Origin: Streptomyces rhizoryzae
GTDB taxonomy: Bacteria > Actinomycetota > Actinomycetes > Streptomycetales > Streptomycetaceae
Direction of reading: 5' to 3'
Assembly (NCBI RefSeq): GCF_023155275.1
Contig: NZ_JALMUV010000023.1
Location: 48,942 to 112,941 of the forward strand
Length of the DNA: 64,000 bases
Shown here: positions 53,566 to 61,424 of the stretch, one piece after another
Layout: every line of letters begins with the position of its first letter
How positions within the stretch are numbered: position 1 is the stretch's first letter
Position numbers and translations under genes: made by a program
Notes under the pieces: generated by a model
What the model was told of the DNA's origin: nothing
Seen by the model: the letters and a program-made list of their open reading frames with translations, nothing else
Databases searched by the model: none

Positions 53566-53589
53566 GGGCAGGCGGGCAGGCGGGCAGGC
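53566..53589. repeat. Three tandem copies of GGGCAGGC
   Basis: Exact 8-bp units in a row, then a diverged GGACGGAC. They lie between the convergent ends of the hydrolase remnant and a small membrane-protein gene. Confidence 0.7.
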
Positions 53590-53624
53590 GGACGGACAGC
53601 ATGGTCGGCGTTCCGCAACGCCCC

Positions 53625-53846
53625 TCAGGACCCCGCGGGTGCGGCCTGCCCTCGGGCCGGCAGCCAGCGGCCCGTCACCCCGGCCGCCAGCAGTCCGCCC
53701 ACCATGACCGGCAGGCTGACCACGGCCACGGTGGAGGTCAACAGGGGTATTCCTGCGCTGAGTCGGCGGCCGCCGGTGGGCGTTGGGGTGGCGGTCCCGG
53801 AGGTCTCCCTCTCGGCGCCGGCCGGGGTGCCCGGTGTGCTGCTCAT
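53625..53846 (-). CDS. Small membrane protein
   Basis: A 73-residue protein with a Thr/Pro/Gly-rich hydrophilic head and one or two hydrophobic segments (LTSTVAVVSLPVMVGGLLAA, near 38-57). I do not recognise it. GGAGG lies ten bases before the ATG. It follows the DUF2306 gene by 41 bp in the same direction, so the two are probably one operon under PadR control. Confidence 0.55.
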   Translation of the reverse strand: MSSTPGTPAGAERETSGTATPTPTGGRRLSAGIPLLTSTVAVVSLPVMVGGLLAAGVTGRWLPARGQAAPAGS

Positions 53847-53887
53847 CTGCGCCTCGCCTCCGGTCGCTGCCCTGGCCGGGGTGCCGT

Positions 53888-55066
53888 TCAGCCCGCCGGG
53901 GCGGTTGTCGGCTCCGGGGCGCGGGCGGTGGTGACGCGCTCCCGTTTGCGCACCTCGCGCCCGGCCAGTACCCGCAGGCTGACCACCGTGGTCGCCGCGA
54001 ACGCGAGCATGCCGCAGCCGATCGCGACGCCCGCGGTCAGCGCCGTGTACCGGTCGAGTCCCGCGTACCGCTCGAACAGGGCGGCCGCACCGGCCGAGAA
54101 CGGCGGGGCCAGGCACAGCGCGGTCAGGTGCAGCCGCCACTCCTCGCGGGCCCAGCTCCGCCCGGCCCGGCCCGCCCGCCGGTGGCAGCCGGCCATGACG
54201 GCGTACGCCGCGGCGAACGGGACCAGATAGCCGGCCAGCAGCCGCTCCCCCGCGGCGCCCCACTCCAGGAACGACCGGGCGATCCAGACCAGCGCCGCGG
54301 CGCCCACCAGATGCGCCGCGACCAGCACCGGGCCCGGCACCCAGGTGCCGCGCACACCGGGCACCGCCGCCCGCCGGTCCGCCGCCCGCGAGGCGATCAG
54401 CGCGCCGAACACCACGACCGACCCCAGGTGCATCACCGCGACCCGGTTGACGTCCGCCATGGACAGCCCGGGCAGCAGCGCCGGGAGCGCGCCCCACTCC
54501 AGCCGCAGCAGGGGCGCGGTCATCAGGTAGCCGTAGCACAGCAGCATCCACCGCCGGTGCAGGTCGGGGAACCCGCCGACGGCGGCGAGGAGGCCGAACG
54601 TCACGCTCATGACCGTGCCGACCAGGATCGTGGCGAGCACGATCCAGAACGCCGCCCCGCTGAACGCGTCGCCCGGCGCGGTCCGCGCCAGATAGACCGC
54701 CGCGCCCGCCATCGAGGCGTACACGGTCAGCGCGAACACCACGCCCAGGGCGCGGTGCAGCCGGATCCGCCGCCGCACCGCGGACAGCAGTTGCGCCGGG
54801 CCCAGCAGCATCAGCGCGCCGCCCAGCACGGCGTGCAGGACGAGCGCGGCCAGGCTGCGCCCGTACGGGCCGATCCGGGTGGCGAGGGCGTCCGCGACAT
54901 AGCGCGGCGAGACCGCCCGGCTCAGCAGCCATTCGCCGATCGCCGGGGCGCCCCGGTACGCGTACGGCCACAGTTCGGTCATCGCGATCGGCGCGTACCC
55001 GACGCAGACCGCGACCACGGCGACGGTGGCCGTGCGGCGCCACGCGGCCCGGCTCGGACGGTTCAT
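53888..55066 (-). CDS. DUF2306 membrane protein
   Basis: A 392-residue integral membrane protein with about nine to ten hydrophobic segments. RIRLHRALGVVFALTVY and FPDLHRRWMLLCYGY carry the paired His-Arg motifs of the DUF2306 family, which may bind haem or metal in the membrane. GGGAG lies five bases before the ATG at 55066. A hairpin and a strong inverted repeat lie in its upstream region, and a PadR gene is immediately upstream on the same strand. The function of the family is unknown. Confidence 0.83.
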   Translation of the reverse strand: MNRPSRAAWRRTATVAVVAVCVGYAPIAMTELWPYAYRGAPAIGEWLLSRAVSPRYVADALATRIGPYGRSLAALVLHAVLGGALMLLGPAQLLSAVRRRIRLHRALGVVFALTVYASMAGAAVYLARTAPGDAFSGAAFWIVLATILVGTVMSVTFGLLAAVGGFPDLHRRWMLLCYGYLMTAPLLRLEWGALPALLPGLSMADVNRVAVMHLGSVVVFGALIASRAADRRAAVPGVRGTWVPGPVLVAAHLVGAAALVWIARSFLEWGAAGERLLAGYLVPFAAAYAVMAGCHRRAGRAGRSWAREEWRLHLTALCLAPPFSAGAAALFERYAGLDRYTALTAGVAIGCGMLAFAATTVVSLRVLAGREVRKRERVTTARAPEPTTAPAG

Positions 55067-55096
55067 GGCGACTCCCTGGGTGGATCGCGGCCGCGG

Positions 55097-55123
55097 CCTG
55101 CCGGGCCCCCCGTGCCCGGCAGG
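55097..55123 (-). promoter_or_regulatory. Hairpin in the leader of the DUF2306 gene
   Basis: CCTGCCGGG and CCCGGCAGG form a perfect 9-bp stem around a 9-base loop, about 30 bp before the start codon and downstream of the operator. It would lie in the untranslated leader and could stabilise or attenuate the message. Confidence 0.4.
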
Positions 55124-55149
55124 TCCTGCCCTGAGCGGTCCGGTTGCGT

Positions 55150-55184
55150 GATGGTCCTTCTTGGACCGTCCTAACTGGACCATC
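55150..55184. promoter_or_regulatory. Inverted-repeat operator between PadR and DUF2306 genes
   Basis: GATGGTCC and GGACCATC are exact inverted repeats separated by 19 bp. A third half-site, TGGACC at 55162-55167, pairs with the first arm at closer spacing. Such doubled half-sites are expected for a PadR dimer that represses the membrane-protein operon, and perhaps for the reading-through padR message. Confidence 0.6.
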
Positions 55185-55268
55185 GAGAAGGTAAGGGGGA
55201 GCCGCCGCCGCGGTCAATGGCCCGCGCACGTTGGGCCGTTGACGGCACCCGGGGAACGGGCGCGCGGG

Positions 55269-55799
55269 CTATGCGCCCCGCTGCTCCACCCACTGCCAGA
55301 AGTCCACCATCATCCGCTCGTAGCGGATCCCGAACTCCAGCGCCTCCCGCTGCCCCCGGCTCAGCAACTCCCCGACCTCGTCGGCCAGTTCCTCGTACGC
55401 GGCCAGGGTGCGACGGTGCTCGTCGATCTGCACGGGGGAGTGCACCTCGGGCCGCGCCCCGAACCACAGCTTCAGGATGCTGCGTTCGCGCGCCTCGACC
55501 GGTACGAACGAGGAGTCGGCCAGCCACTCCGCCAGGGCGGCCCGGCCCGCGGGGGTCAGCCTCAGCAGCCGGCGGTTGCGGCCGCCGGTCTGCCGGGACT
55601 CCGACAGCAGACCCGCCTCGACCAGCCGGTCGCACTGCGCGTAGACCTGCGCGTGCGGCATCGACCAGAACGGGGCCACCGTGCGGGCGGCCTCGACCTT
55701 CACGTCGTACGGGCTGGCCTCGCCCAGCTGGTCGATGAATCCGAGCACCAGGAAGGAGGGCGTGGTCAGGCGCATGTCGGCCCTGCGGGAATCAGCCAT
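55269..55799 (-). CDS. PadR-family transcriptional regulator
   Basis: A 176-residue PadR (Vir-like) repressor. The N-terminal winged helix reads LTTPSFLVLGFIDQLGEASPY and AQVYAQCDRLVEAGLL, with SRQTGGRNRRLLRLTPAG as the wing. The C-terminal dimerisation helices include ERSILKLWFGA and FGIRYERMMVDFWQWVEQRG. The ATG at 55799 or the one at 55775 (with AGGG upstream) may be used. The frame continues upstream without a stop into the truncated EamA remnant, so the remnant cannot mark the start. The likely target is the downstream DUF2306 operon. Confidence 0.85.
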   Translation of the reverse strand: MADSRRADMRLTTPSFLVLGFIDQLGEASPYDVKVEAARTVAPFWSMPHAQVYAQCDRLVEAGLLSESRQTGGRNRRLLRLTPAGRAALAEWLADSSFVPVEARERSILKLWFGARPEVHSPVQIDEHRRTLAAYEELADEVGELLSRGQREALEFGIRYERMMVDFWQWVEQRGA

Positions 55800-56276
55800 G
55801 TCCGGGACCGTACCGCGAGGCGGCGGGCGGGCGGTCCGGCCGGTGGCCGGCTCCCGCCTCACCGCTGCGCGTCCCGCCGTCCCCGCGGCGGCCCCCAGCC
55901 GCATCAGGAACAGGTACCCCGCGTACGCCACCCCCGCCGCCGTCCCGAAGGCCACGCCGGCGACCGGAGCGCTGCCCGGCCGCGGACGCCCGAGCGCCCC
56001 GCCGGCCGGCGCCACCCCGGCCAGCAGCACCGGGACCGTCGGCAGGAACCGCCCCGGCAGCCGGGTCCCCGTCACCAGCCGGGCCAGCAGCGGGAAGACC
56101 AGCACCTGGACGTTGAGCAGTACGGTGGCGACCCAGGCGCCGACGCTGAGCACACCGGCCGCCCACAAGACCAGGTCCGCGCCGAGCAGCCCCCCGGCAC
56201 CGGCGTCCAACGCCAGGTACCGCGCCGGCCGCGACCCGGCCCGCCGCACCTCCCACCGGGCCGCCGGCGCCAGCAT
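55800..56276 (-). pseudogene. Truncated EamA-type (DMT) permease remnant
   Basis: The frame shows the middle part of an EamA permease: LGADLVLWAAGVLSVGAWVA, then LVFPLLARLVTGTRLPGRF and VPVLLAGVAPAGG, and the start of the second half, GVAYAGYLFLMRLG. Helices before this point and most of the second EamA repeat are missing. The right end stops abruptly at about 56274, against the LysR remnant on the other strand, and the left end runs into the PadR gene. It is clearly not functional. Confidence 0.65.
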
Positions 56277-56711
56277 GACGAGCGCGAGGAGGTCTTCCTC
56301 GCGGTCTCCGCCCGGCACCCGCTCGGTGACCGCACCGCTCTCGACCTGGCCGACCCCGGGGACCTCGATGCGGTCACCGGCACGCCGTGGGCCTGCTGCC
56401 CGCCCGGCGCCGAACCGTACGAGGCGCTCGTCCAGACCCTCCGGGCCCGCGGCGCCGAACCGGACGTCCGCTACCTCTTCGCCGACCACCTCAGCCAACT
56501 CACCCTGGTCGAGCGAGGGTTGGCGGTCTGCCTCACGCCGGCGACGGCCCGCCGCGCCGCCCCGCCCGGCGTCCGCTTCCTGCCCTTCCGCCCGGCCCTG
56601 CGCCGCGATATCCGTGCCGCCTGGCTGACCCGCGGGGAGGGCCCGCCGGTCCGCGCCTGCCTGGCCGCCCTCGCCGACGCCGCGGAGCGGGTGCCCGTGC
56701 GGGCCGGCTGA
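56274..56711 (+). pseudogene. Truncated LysR-family regulator remnant
   Basis: The frame encodes only the C-terminal half of a LysR substrate-binding domain: EEVFLAVSARHPLGDR, WACCPPGAEPYEALVQT, DHLSQLTLVERGLAVCLTP and RDIRAAWLTRGEGP. The helix-turn-helix and the first half of the sensor domain are gone, and there is no start codon. The break falls at about 56274, where the oppositely oriented EamA remnant begins. Confidence 0.7.
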
Positions 56712-56744
56712 CCCGGCGCGGGCGCCCGCCGCGACGGCGGACCG

Positions 56745-57971
56745 CTACCTCCCGGCCGGACTCCGCACCGGCTCCGCCCAGTCGATGCGGTGGAAGTGCA
56801 GCGCCCGGAACATCTCCTCCGGTGCCGGGAACTCCGGCACCGGGTGGGCGCTCTTGCCGGCCTTGACCTCGTTGACGGCCGCGGCGCTGCGGCCGACGGC
56901 CTCCACCCGCGGCCGGCGCAGCGCCTCGTAGGCGGCGAACGCCTCCTGGTGGGTGGGCAGATCGCGCAGGCACCGGGCCAGTTCCACCGCACTCTCGATG
57001 GCCAGGGAGGCGCCCTGCCCGGAGCTGGACGAGGGGGCGTGCACCGCGTCGCCCACCAGCACCGTGCGGCCGCGGTGCCAGTGCGGTACGGACGGCATCC
57101 GCTCCATCCGGCCGACCGCCATCAGCGCCTCCGGCCCGGTGTGCCGCAGCATCCGCTCACCGGGGACGTGCCCGGCGTACAGCTCCCGCAGCCGGGCCAG
57201 CCACGCGGCGGCGGGCACCCGCGCCGCCTCGGCCCGGCTCGGCGGGGGGTCCGCGGGCAGTCCGGCGAACCAGATCAGCCGCCCGTCCGGGCCCCGCCAG
57301 TAGCCCATGAAGGCCCGGCCGAACGCGAAGTACATGGTGCCCGGCTCCGCGTCGACGCCGCAGTCCGCCGCCGCGTACCCGCCGAAGCTCAGCACGCCGC
57401 CGTACTCCGGCGCGGGTGCCCGGGGATCGATCAGGGCGCGGACGGTGGAGCGGATGCCGTCGGCGCCGACCAGCAGATCGGCGGTGGCGGAAGTCCCGTC
57501 GGCGAAGCGGGCGGTGACCCCGCCGGGCACCTCCTTTGCACCGACCAGCCGCTTGCCGTGGACGAAGGGGACGCCCGCCGCGCGCGCGTGGTCGGTCAGC
57601 GCCCGGTACAGGCGCTCCCGCGGCATCGTCATCGTGGGCGGAAGCTCCGGGAAGCCGCCGAAGCGGGCGAGGTGGTGGCCGGCGCCGTCCGCCATCACCA
57701 CCCCCGGGACCGGCTGCCCGGCCGCCCGTACCGCCGCGTCGGCGCCGACCGCCGCCAGGGCCGCCAGCCCGTTCGGCGCCAGTCCCAGCCAGGCGCCGAC
57801 CCCGTCCGCCGCGGCCGGGTACGCCTCGTACACCGTCGCCGCGATGCCCGCCCTGCGCAGCGCGAGCGCGGCCACCGGGCCCGCCACCCCGCCGCCGATG
57901 ACCAGCGCGGTCCGCGCCTGGCCGGTGCGGTGTGCGGCGGGCTGCTCCCCGCCGCCCCTGCTGTCGTGCAT
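56745..57971 (-). CDS. FAD-dependent aromatic monooxygenase
   Basis: A 408-residue flavoprotein monooxygenase of the PHBH group. The FAD-binding motif is ALVIGGGVAGPVAALALRRA (about 22-41), the DG motif LLVGADGIRSTVRALIDP (about 165) and the GD motif VLVGDAVHAPSSSSGQGASL (about 300). The enzyme should hydroxylate or epoxidise an aromatic or polyketide-like compound, or modify a drug. GGGAGGGG lies before the ATG at 57971. It is divergent from a PadR gene over a repeated operator, so it is probably induced by the compound that this PadR binds. Confidence 0.88.
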   Translation of the reverse strand: MHDSRGGGEQPAAHRTGQARTALVIGGGVAGPVAALALRRAGIAATVYEAYPAAADGVGAWLGLAPNGLAALAAVGADAAVRAAGQPVPGVVMADGAGHHLARFGGFPELPPTMTMPRERLYRALTDHARAAGVPFVHGKRLVGAKEVPGGVTARFADGTSATADLLVGADGIRSTVRALIDPRAPAPEYGGVLSFGGYAAADCGVDAEPGTMYFAFGRAFMGYWRGPDGRLIWFAGLPADPPPSRAEAARVPAAAWLARLRELYAGHVPGERMLRHTGPEALMAVGRMERMPSVPHWHRGRTVLVGDAVHAPSSSSGQGASLAIESAVELARCLRDLPTHQEAFAAYEALRRPRVEAVGRSAAAVNEVKAGKSAHPVPEFPAPEEMFRALHFHRIDWAEPVRSPAGR

Positions 57972-58012
57972 GACCCCTCCCGGGTGCCGTCTCCGTGACC
58001 CTTGCCCCGCCA

Positions 58013-58049
58013 TAGTTGCAAAGCAACTAGTCTCAGCGCAACTAGTTAC
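58013..58049. promoter_or_regulatory. Operator of the divergent PadR and monooxygenase genes
   Basis: TAGTTGC-AAA-GCAACTA (58013-58029) is a perfect palindrome. GCAACTAGT recurs at 58038-58046, 15 bp after its first copy at 58023. The palindrome-plus-repeat lies midway between the two divergent genes. A PadR-type repressor probably binds here and controls both promoters. Confidence 0.72.
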
Positions 58050-58071
58050 CGCGCTGACTACGATGACGTCC

Positions 58072-58698
58072 ATGACCACCACCGTGAAGAGCTCGCCGCT
58101 CGGCCTGACCGTGCTGGTCCTGCTGCACCACCGGCCGCTGCACCCCTACGGCATCCAGCAGTTGCTCAAGCAGTGGGGAAAGGAGCAGGTGGTCAACGTC
58201 GGCCAGCGGACCGGGCTCTACCGCACCATCGAGCGGCTCCAGGCCGGCGGACTGATCGCCGTCCGGCAGACCGAACGCGAGCAGCAGTACCCGGAGCGGA
58301 CCGTCTACGAGGTCACCGACGCGGGCCGGGCGGTGACCCGTGACTGGCTGGAGCAGATGCTCGCGGTCCCCAAGGCGGAGTTCCCGGTCTTCCCGGTCGC
58401 GCTGTCGAACATGCTGATGCTCACCCCGGACGAGGTGGCGCCGCTCCTGGGCCGGCGACTGGAGCGGATCACGGCTCAACGTGCCGAGCTGGAGCGCCAG
58501 ACCGCGGCGGCCCCGGCCGGCCTGCCGCGCATCACCCTCATCGAGAACGAGTACCTGATCACCGTCCTCGGCGCCGAGGAGCGCTGGCTGCACGGCGTGC
58601 TCGACGACCTCCGGGACGGCAGCCTGACCTGGACGCCCGACATGCTCGCCGCCTTCCAGGAGGCGGACCCGGACGAGCCGGGGGAGCAGACGCGCTGA
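58072..58698 (+). CDS. PadR-family transcriptional regulator
   Basis: A 208-residue PadR regulator. The winged helix includes LTVLVLLHHRPLHPYGIQQLL and YRTIERLQAGGLIAVRQTE, with TVYEVTDAGR. The C-terminal helical part (about 110-195) carries FPVALSNMLMLTPDEVAPLLGRR. ATG 58072 is used; an ATG at 58063 would add three residues. The divergent flavin monooxygenase gene and the palindromic operator between them are the likely targets. Confidence 0.87.
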   Translation: MTTTVKSSPLGLTVLVLLHHRPLHPYGIQQLLKQWGKEQVVNVGQRTGLYRTIERLQAGGLIAVRQTEREQQYPERTVYEVTDAGRAVTRDWLEQMLAVPKAEFPVFPVALSNMLMLTPDEVAPLLGRRLERITAQRAELERQTAAAPAGLPRITLIENEYLITVLGAEERWLHGVLDDLRDGSLTWTPDMLAAFQEADPDEPGEQTR

Positions 58699-58889
58699 GC
58701 GCCGGCGGGCGGTGGGTGGTGGCACGCCCCCGCCGTCCCGTATGCCACCTGACAACGGGAGCCGCGCGGGGCGCGGGGGCCGTCCGGCGCGGCGCCGGGT
58801 GCCCTCACGCGCCCCCGCCGGCCCCTTGGACCCGTCCGCGGGATGCGGCACTGTACGGGAATCCGACATCGCCTCCCGAAAGGACGGAC

Positions 58890-59384
58890 ATGACCGTACG
58901 CCTCCGCACCGCGTGCGCCGCCCTCCTGGCCGCCGGTCTGCTGGCCGCCGGCGCTCCGGCCGCGACCGCCGCACCGGCGAAGTACACCCACGCCGCCGCG
59001 GCCCAGCAGTTCCGCAAGGCCGGCATCACCTGGACCTCCTCCGGCCGGTGCAGCGACCGGAACAACCGGCGGTGCACCTCCTTCGACGGGATCAACCGCA
59101 CCACCGTCGCCGGCGTCATCGCGTTCAAGAGGACGAGCGGCTGCGCGGTCACCCTCACCGCGGGCACCGAACGCGGCCACGCGGCCGGCACGTACAGCCA
59201 CGCGAACGGCTACAAGGTCGATGTGCACGTGACGTCGTGCGTCGACCGGTACATCACCCGCCACTTCCACTACGCCGGTCCGCGCCCCGGTGACCGGGCG
59301 AAGAGGTACCGGTCCCCGGCGGGCAACGTCTACGCCCGCGAGGGCTCCCACTGGGACATCACCTACCTCAACGGCAACCGCTGA
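58890..59384 (+). CDS. Secreted protein with M15-peptidase-like motif
   Basis: A 164-residue exported protein. The signal peptide is clear (RLRTACAALLAAGLLAAGAP, cleavage near ATA-AP at about 28). The mature part has SHANGYKVDV, the S-H-x2-G-x3-D pattern of M15 peptidases, and EGSHWDITYL near the C-terminus, which could complete a zinc site. Four Cys may form disulfides. It could be a small peptidoglycan peptidase or a related binding protein. AGGA lies before the ATG at 58890. Confidence 0.68.
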   Translation: MTVRLRTACAALLAAGLLAAGAPAATAAPAKYTHAAAAQQFRKAGITWTSSGRCSDRNNRRCTSFDGINRTTVAGVIAFKRTSGCAVTLTAGTERGHAAGTYSHANGYKVDVHVTSCVDRYITRHFHYAGPRPGDRAKRYRSPAGNVYAREGSHWDITYLNGNR

Positions 59385-59390
59385 TCCGCG

Positions 59391-59417
59391 GCGGCCGGTG
59401 ACCGGCGGGCCGGCCGC
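59391..59417. terminator. Bidirectional terminator
   Basis: GCGGCCGG and CCGGCCGC form an 8-bp stem in the short gap between the convergent secreted-protein and amidase genes. Confidence 0.6.
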
Positions 59418-60026
59418 TCAGAACGCGGCGTGCACCAGCCGCATGTAGCGCTTCCAGTCCCAGAGCGGACCCGGGTCGGTGTGGTCGGCGCCCGGCACCT
59501 CGCTGTGGCCGATGATGTGCCGGCGGTCCGCCGGGATGCCGTAGCGGTGGCAGATCGCGGCGGTCAGCACCGCCGACCGCTCGTAGAGCGCCGGGGTGAA
59601 CCACCGCGGTTCGTCCACCCGCCCCTCGTGCTCGATGCCGATACTGCGCCAGTTGTACGCCGGGTTCCCGGCGTGCCAGGCCACGTCCTGCTCCTTGACG
59701 CACTGGGCGAGATACCCGTCGTGGGACCGCAGGACGTAGTGCGCGGACGCCCGGTAGCCGGGGCGGCCGAAGAGCATCAGGGTGTCGGGGAACGTCTCCT
59801 GGGTGACGTGCAGGATCACCATCCGCACCGGGTGGCCGGCGGGCCGGTCGGCCGGGGTGTAGTTGGTGGCGTTCGCCGGGACCCACTGGGTCTCGGGGTA
59901 GCCGGGGGAGGGGCGCGTCGGGGCGGGACCCGGCGCGCCGCCGCCCGAGCACCCGGCGGCGGCCAGCGCGGCGAGGCCCGTGAGCAGGTGCCGGCGGCTG
60001 AGCCGGTGGGGCGAGCACGGACGCAT
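59418..60026 (-). CDS. N-acetylmuramoyl-L-alanine amidase (Amidase_2), Tat lipoprotein
   Basis: A 202-residue exported amidase that cuts the bond between muramic acid and the stem peptide of peptidoglycan. SRRHLLTGLAALAAAGCSGG near residues 9-28 combines a twin arginine with a lipobox. The zinc ligands are His in MVILHVTQE, and His and Asp in GHSEVPGADHTDPGPLWDW. The catalytic Glu lies in GIEHEGR. GGAGGGAA lies about ten bases before the ATG at 60026. It may work alongside the secreted M15-like protein coded by the convergent neighbour. Confidence 0.88.
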   Translation of the reverse strand: MRPCSPHRLSRRHLLTGLAALAAAGCSGGGAPGPAPTRPSPGYPETQWVPANATNYTPADRPAGHPVRMVILHVTQETFPDTLMLFGRPGYRASAHYVLRSHDGYLAQCVKEQDVAWHAGNPAYNWRSIGIEHEGRVDEPRWFTPALYERSAVLTAAICHRYGIPADRRHIIGHSEVPGADHTDPGPLWDWKRYMRLVHAAF

Positions 60027-60285
60027 CGGGTGACGTTCCCTCCAGCCTCGGTGCCCGGCGCCCGCGGTCGGCGCGGCCCGGCGCCTTGCGGTGCATACGA
60101 CACGGTGGACAGCCGACAGCAAGCTACCCGCGACCCGCACGGTGTCCGCGCTCCGACACGGGCCCTGGTGGGTGACCCGGACAGGGCGGCGACCGGCGGG
60201 AACGGATCGGCCGATCGGGTGGCGGGGGTGCCGTGCGATGCCTGGCGGCGGGAGAGGGGAAGAGTCATGCCGCCCAAGTCCCTGC

Positions 60286-61269
60286 TCAGCCAGGCGGGTT
60301 GGCCGGGCCGTCGGTGGGTCGTACCGGGTCGGGTGTCCCGGGCGGGGGAGTGGCGGAGAGACCGGCGAGGGCGGCGACATGAGCCGGGAGCGGGCGGGCG
60401 TGCTCGGTGAGCACGTCGATGAAGGCGGCGGTGAGCGCGTCGGGCCGGCCCCGGGTGTACGCGGCCAGCGAGCGGCGGACGGGCGGGTCGAGGAGGAAGA
60501 CCCGGGCGACGTGGTTGGTGGGGATCATGTTGGCGGGCAGCAGGGTCGGGCCGACCCCGGCCAGTGCCAGTTGCAGCGCGGCGGCCGTCTGCTGGGTCCG
60601 TACCGCGATGCGCGGCTGGAAGCCGGCGCCGGCACAGGCATGGTCGAGGATCCTGGACAGGCCGTTCGGCTCGGTGAAGTGGACCCACTCGCGGCCGGCG
60701 AGCGCGGACAGCGGCAGCCGGCAGCCGGGCGGCCAGTCGAGCGGGTCGTCGGCGGCCAGGACCACCACGAACTCCTCGGCGTCCAGCGGGAAGAGGGCAC
60801 CGGCCCAGTCCATCGGCGGCGGTCCGATCGCCACATCGGCCTGCCCCGCGGCCATGGTCAGCTGCAACTCGCTGTCGTAGAGCTTCTCGGTGAGCGACAG
60901 CCGCACGCCGGAGTGCAGCCGCCGCCAGACACCTAACACCGCGGGCAGCACGCCCAGGCTGATGGAGTGCAGGGTGGTCAGCCGCAGTTCGCCGCCGTGC
61001 ACGCCGACCACCCGCAGCGCGGCCGAGGTGGCCCGGTCGATCTCGACCAGGGCGGCACGGGCGTGCGGGAGTATCGCGCGGCCCAGGGGTGTGGGGATGA
61101 TGGGGCGGACGTTGCGTTCGATCAGCGGGCCGCCGCAGGACCGTTCCAGGATCTGCAACTGGCGCGACAGGGCGGGCTGTGAGACATGGAGCCGGTCGGC
61201 GGCCCGGGTGAAGGAACCCGTCTCCACGATGGCCACCAAGTACTGAAGCTGTCTCAGGGTCATTGCCAT
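60286..61269 (-). CDS. LysR-family transcriptional regulator
   Basis: A 327-residue LysR regulator. The helix-turn-helix is TLRQLQYLVAIVETGSFTRA, then LHVSQPALSRQLQILE. The effector domain follows (LRLTTLHSISLGVLPAVL, FPLDAEEFVVVLAAD). TATAAC lies eight bases upstream of the ATG and no ribosome-binding site is visible, so the message may be leaderless. It is divergent from the cysteine-synthase-like/adenylation pair, which is its likely target. The last 25 residues are Pro-rich and not conserved in the family. Confidence 0.88.
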   Translation of the reverse strand: MAMTLRQLQYLVAIVETGSFTRAADRLHVSQPALSRQLQILERSCGGPLIERNVRPIIPTPLGRAILPHARAALVEIDRATSAALRVVGVHGGELRLTTLHSISLGVLPAVLGVWRRLHSGVRLSLTEKLYDSELQLTMAAGQADVAIGPPPMDWAGALFPLDAEEFVVVLAADDPLDWPPGCRLPLSALAGREWVHFTEPNGLSRILDHACAGAGFQPRIAVRTQQTAAALQLALAGVGPTLLPANMIPTNHVARVFLLDPPVRRSLAAYTRGRPDALTAAFIDVLTEHARPLPAHVAALAGLSATPPPGTPDPVRPTDGPANPPG

Positions 61270-61282
61270 GCCCAGAGGTTAT

Positions 61283-61305
61283 AAGACCGATGATCAACAG
61301 GTCTT
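61283..61305. promoter_or_regulatory. Candidate LysR binding site
   Basis: AAGACC-N11-GGTCTT is a perfect inverted repeat, overlapping the -10 region (TATAAC) of the regulator gene. It has the T-N11-A geometry of LysR sites and would allow the protein to repress itself and activate the divergent operon. Confidence 0.6.
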
Positions 61306-61424
61306 GGACACGCTTGCGGGTGGCTCGGCATAGTCGAGACCAGCGGTTCCAGGGGGATTTCCGTTGTTTCGCGCGGGGGTGTCGAGATCTGTGAGTATGT
61401 GGCGGCGCTAAAACCTTGTCGAAT

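Noticed and set aside
55800..56498. A fused EamA-PadR protein starting at 56498
   Set aside because: The reading frame is shared by chance; the permease part lacks both ends and the PadR family starts at the winged helix.
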